From NCBI GenBank assembly GCA_902632125.1, contig CACPBQ010000001.1:124001-188000 (forward strand): a stretch of 64,000 nt of DNA, in the 5' to 3' direction. The position numbers and the translations under genes are program-made. The notes under the pieces were generated by a model. The model worked only from the letters and a program-made list of their open reading frames with translations. It did no database searches and was not told the DNA's origin. Below, piece after piece: positions 63,381 through 64,000 of the stretch (position 1 is its first letter; each line of letters opens with the position of its first letter). The stretch comes from Paracoccaceae bacterium (GTDB lineage: Bacteria > Pseudomonadota > Alphaproteobacteria > Rhodobacterales > Rhodobacteraceae).

Positions 63381-64000
63381 CTAAGTCACCGCCTCTGAAA
63401 GAGAAACTCTGCCTAATATGCGTGCTTTATTAAACTCCTTAAGGCGTTTAAAAACATCCACTCCAAGTTGGAAGTAAACGTCAAGCAAATCGATTAGAAC
63501 CCAGTTTTCACGTATTAGACCATCTTCAATTCGCCAAAAATCTAGGGAGCACATGGTTATTTTTTTGCCAGTTGGCGCTATACCCATCCAGCCATCATTG
63601 ATTACTGTCTGGATCATATCTGGCCAGCCTGTTACAGCAACATATTCAGCATCCCCAAAAAAATGAAAGATAATTTCATCATTATACATACCACGATCGG
63701 GCATCGCATTTAAAAATGGAATTTGATGCCAATTCCTAAAACCTGCAATGCCACGCCCAGTACCTATACCAGCGGGCCCATACCAGTTCATTCTAGGATG
63801 CCAAAACTTTGCCATTTGCATAACTTCTGGGGCACCTTGGCTGGGGTGGCGTTTCATATGGTCCAGCATTTCAATAACTAAATTACAAGATTTTTTAGAC
63901 TTTTTTTCATCCCATGGGCCTTTAACTTGGCCGTCGAGAGAAGCAGGGCCTGGAATATGATATTCTAACCCAAGAGACGGAGACATCGGCCAAGCATTGG
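63381..64000 (-). CDS. SnoaL-like protein, 5' end cut by the window edge
   Basis: The visible part (about 206 residues) resembles a SnoaL-like polyketide cyclase or steroid isomerase. WHPRMNWYGPAGIGTGRGIAGFRNWHQIPFLNAMPD and IAPTGKKITMCSLDFWRIEDGLIRENWVLIDLLDVYFQLG are typical of the NTF2 fold. The frame stays open to the window edge, and an ATG at 63986 probably lies inside the gene, so the true start is likely outside. It is the first visible gene of the leftward LacI/SnoaL/cupin/MetE-like operon. Confidence 0.78.
   Translation of the reverse strand, partial: NAWPMSPSLGLEYHIPGPASLDGQVKGPWDEKKSKKSCNLVIEMLDHMKRHPSQGAPEVMQMAKFWHPRMNWYGPAGIGTGRGIAGFRNWHQIPFLNAMPDRGMYNDEIIFHFFGDAEYVAVTGWPDMIQTVINDGWMGIAPTGKKITMCSLDFWRIEDGLIRENWVLIDLLDVYFQLGVDVFKRLKEFNKARILGRVSLSEAVT

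Overview
The window reads as chromosomal DNA of a low-GC, gene-dense marine alphaproteobacterium, most likely a streamlined member of the Rhodobacterales (Roseobacter group). The evidence is a set of proteins typical of that order: an ECF sigma factor RpoE with its cupin-type anti-sigma factor ChrR, an Mcl1-type malyl-CoA/beta-methylmalyl-CoA lyase, a DUF2125 exported protein, an NDUFS4-type complex I accessory protein, a FYDLN-acid (TIGR02300) protein, a class I lysyl-tRNA synthetase, and the marine D-glutamate genes dgcN-dgcA. Genes are tightly packed, with many 4-bp start/stop overlaps and several TTG starts. I saw no insertion sequence, prophage or CRISPR array.

Layout. 0-6 kb: formate dehydrogenase alpha subunit, then a divergent operon of a histidine phosphatase and two saccharopine-dehydrogenase-type proteins (lysine catabolism). 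5.8-11.2 kb: a leftward four-gene operon (FAD amine-oxidase-like UfaD, DUF1365 UfaO, MFS transporter, SDR) divergent from rpoE-chrR. Matching ECF-type promoter motifs face both ways between them, so this looks like the singlet-oxygen / furan-fatty-acid regulon known from Rhodobacter sphaeroides. 11-30 kb: mostly housekeeping (CysQ-like phosphatase, PmbA, MutL, RmuC, UvrB, LysK, NadD, EttA), with an SDR/crotonase-like pair, an HNH protein and a TPP enzyme.

30-40 kb: a sugar-acid operon (SDR, DgoK, DgoA), tRNA-Arg, a CocE/NonD hydrolase and a complete dipeptide-type ABC importer with an attenuator-like hairpin after the binding-protein gene. 40.0-47.4 kb, between tRNA-Gln and tRNA-Ala, is an accessory segment: small unknown exported and membrane proteins, a methyltransferase, a decayed RidA gene and a three-gene surface-sugar operon.

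That operon is the most unusual thing here. It has a PglC-like sugar transferase, a fused E1-alpha/E1-beta 2-oxoacid dehydrogenase, and a protein in which a lipoyl domain and an E1/E3-binding domain are joined to a PglD/NeuD-type sugar acyltransferase in place of the normal E2 catalytic core. I infer a system in which an acyl group made from a 2-oxo acid is carried on lipoate and given directly to an amino sugar, with no acyl-CoA intermediate.

47-64 kb: FYDLN-acid protein, a YgjP-type metalloprotease, a GntR regulator, AccA, Mcl1, the D-glutamate operon dgcN-dgcA-dat, a tandem glycine riboswitch controlling gcvT-gcvH-gcvP, and a leftward LacI-regulated operon of unknown purpose (two SnoaL-like proteins, a bicupin and a stand-alone MetE-C-type zinc methyltransferase) that runs off the right end of the window.
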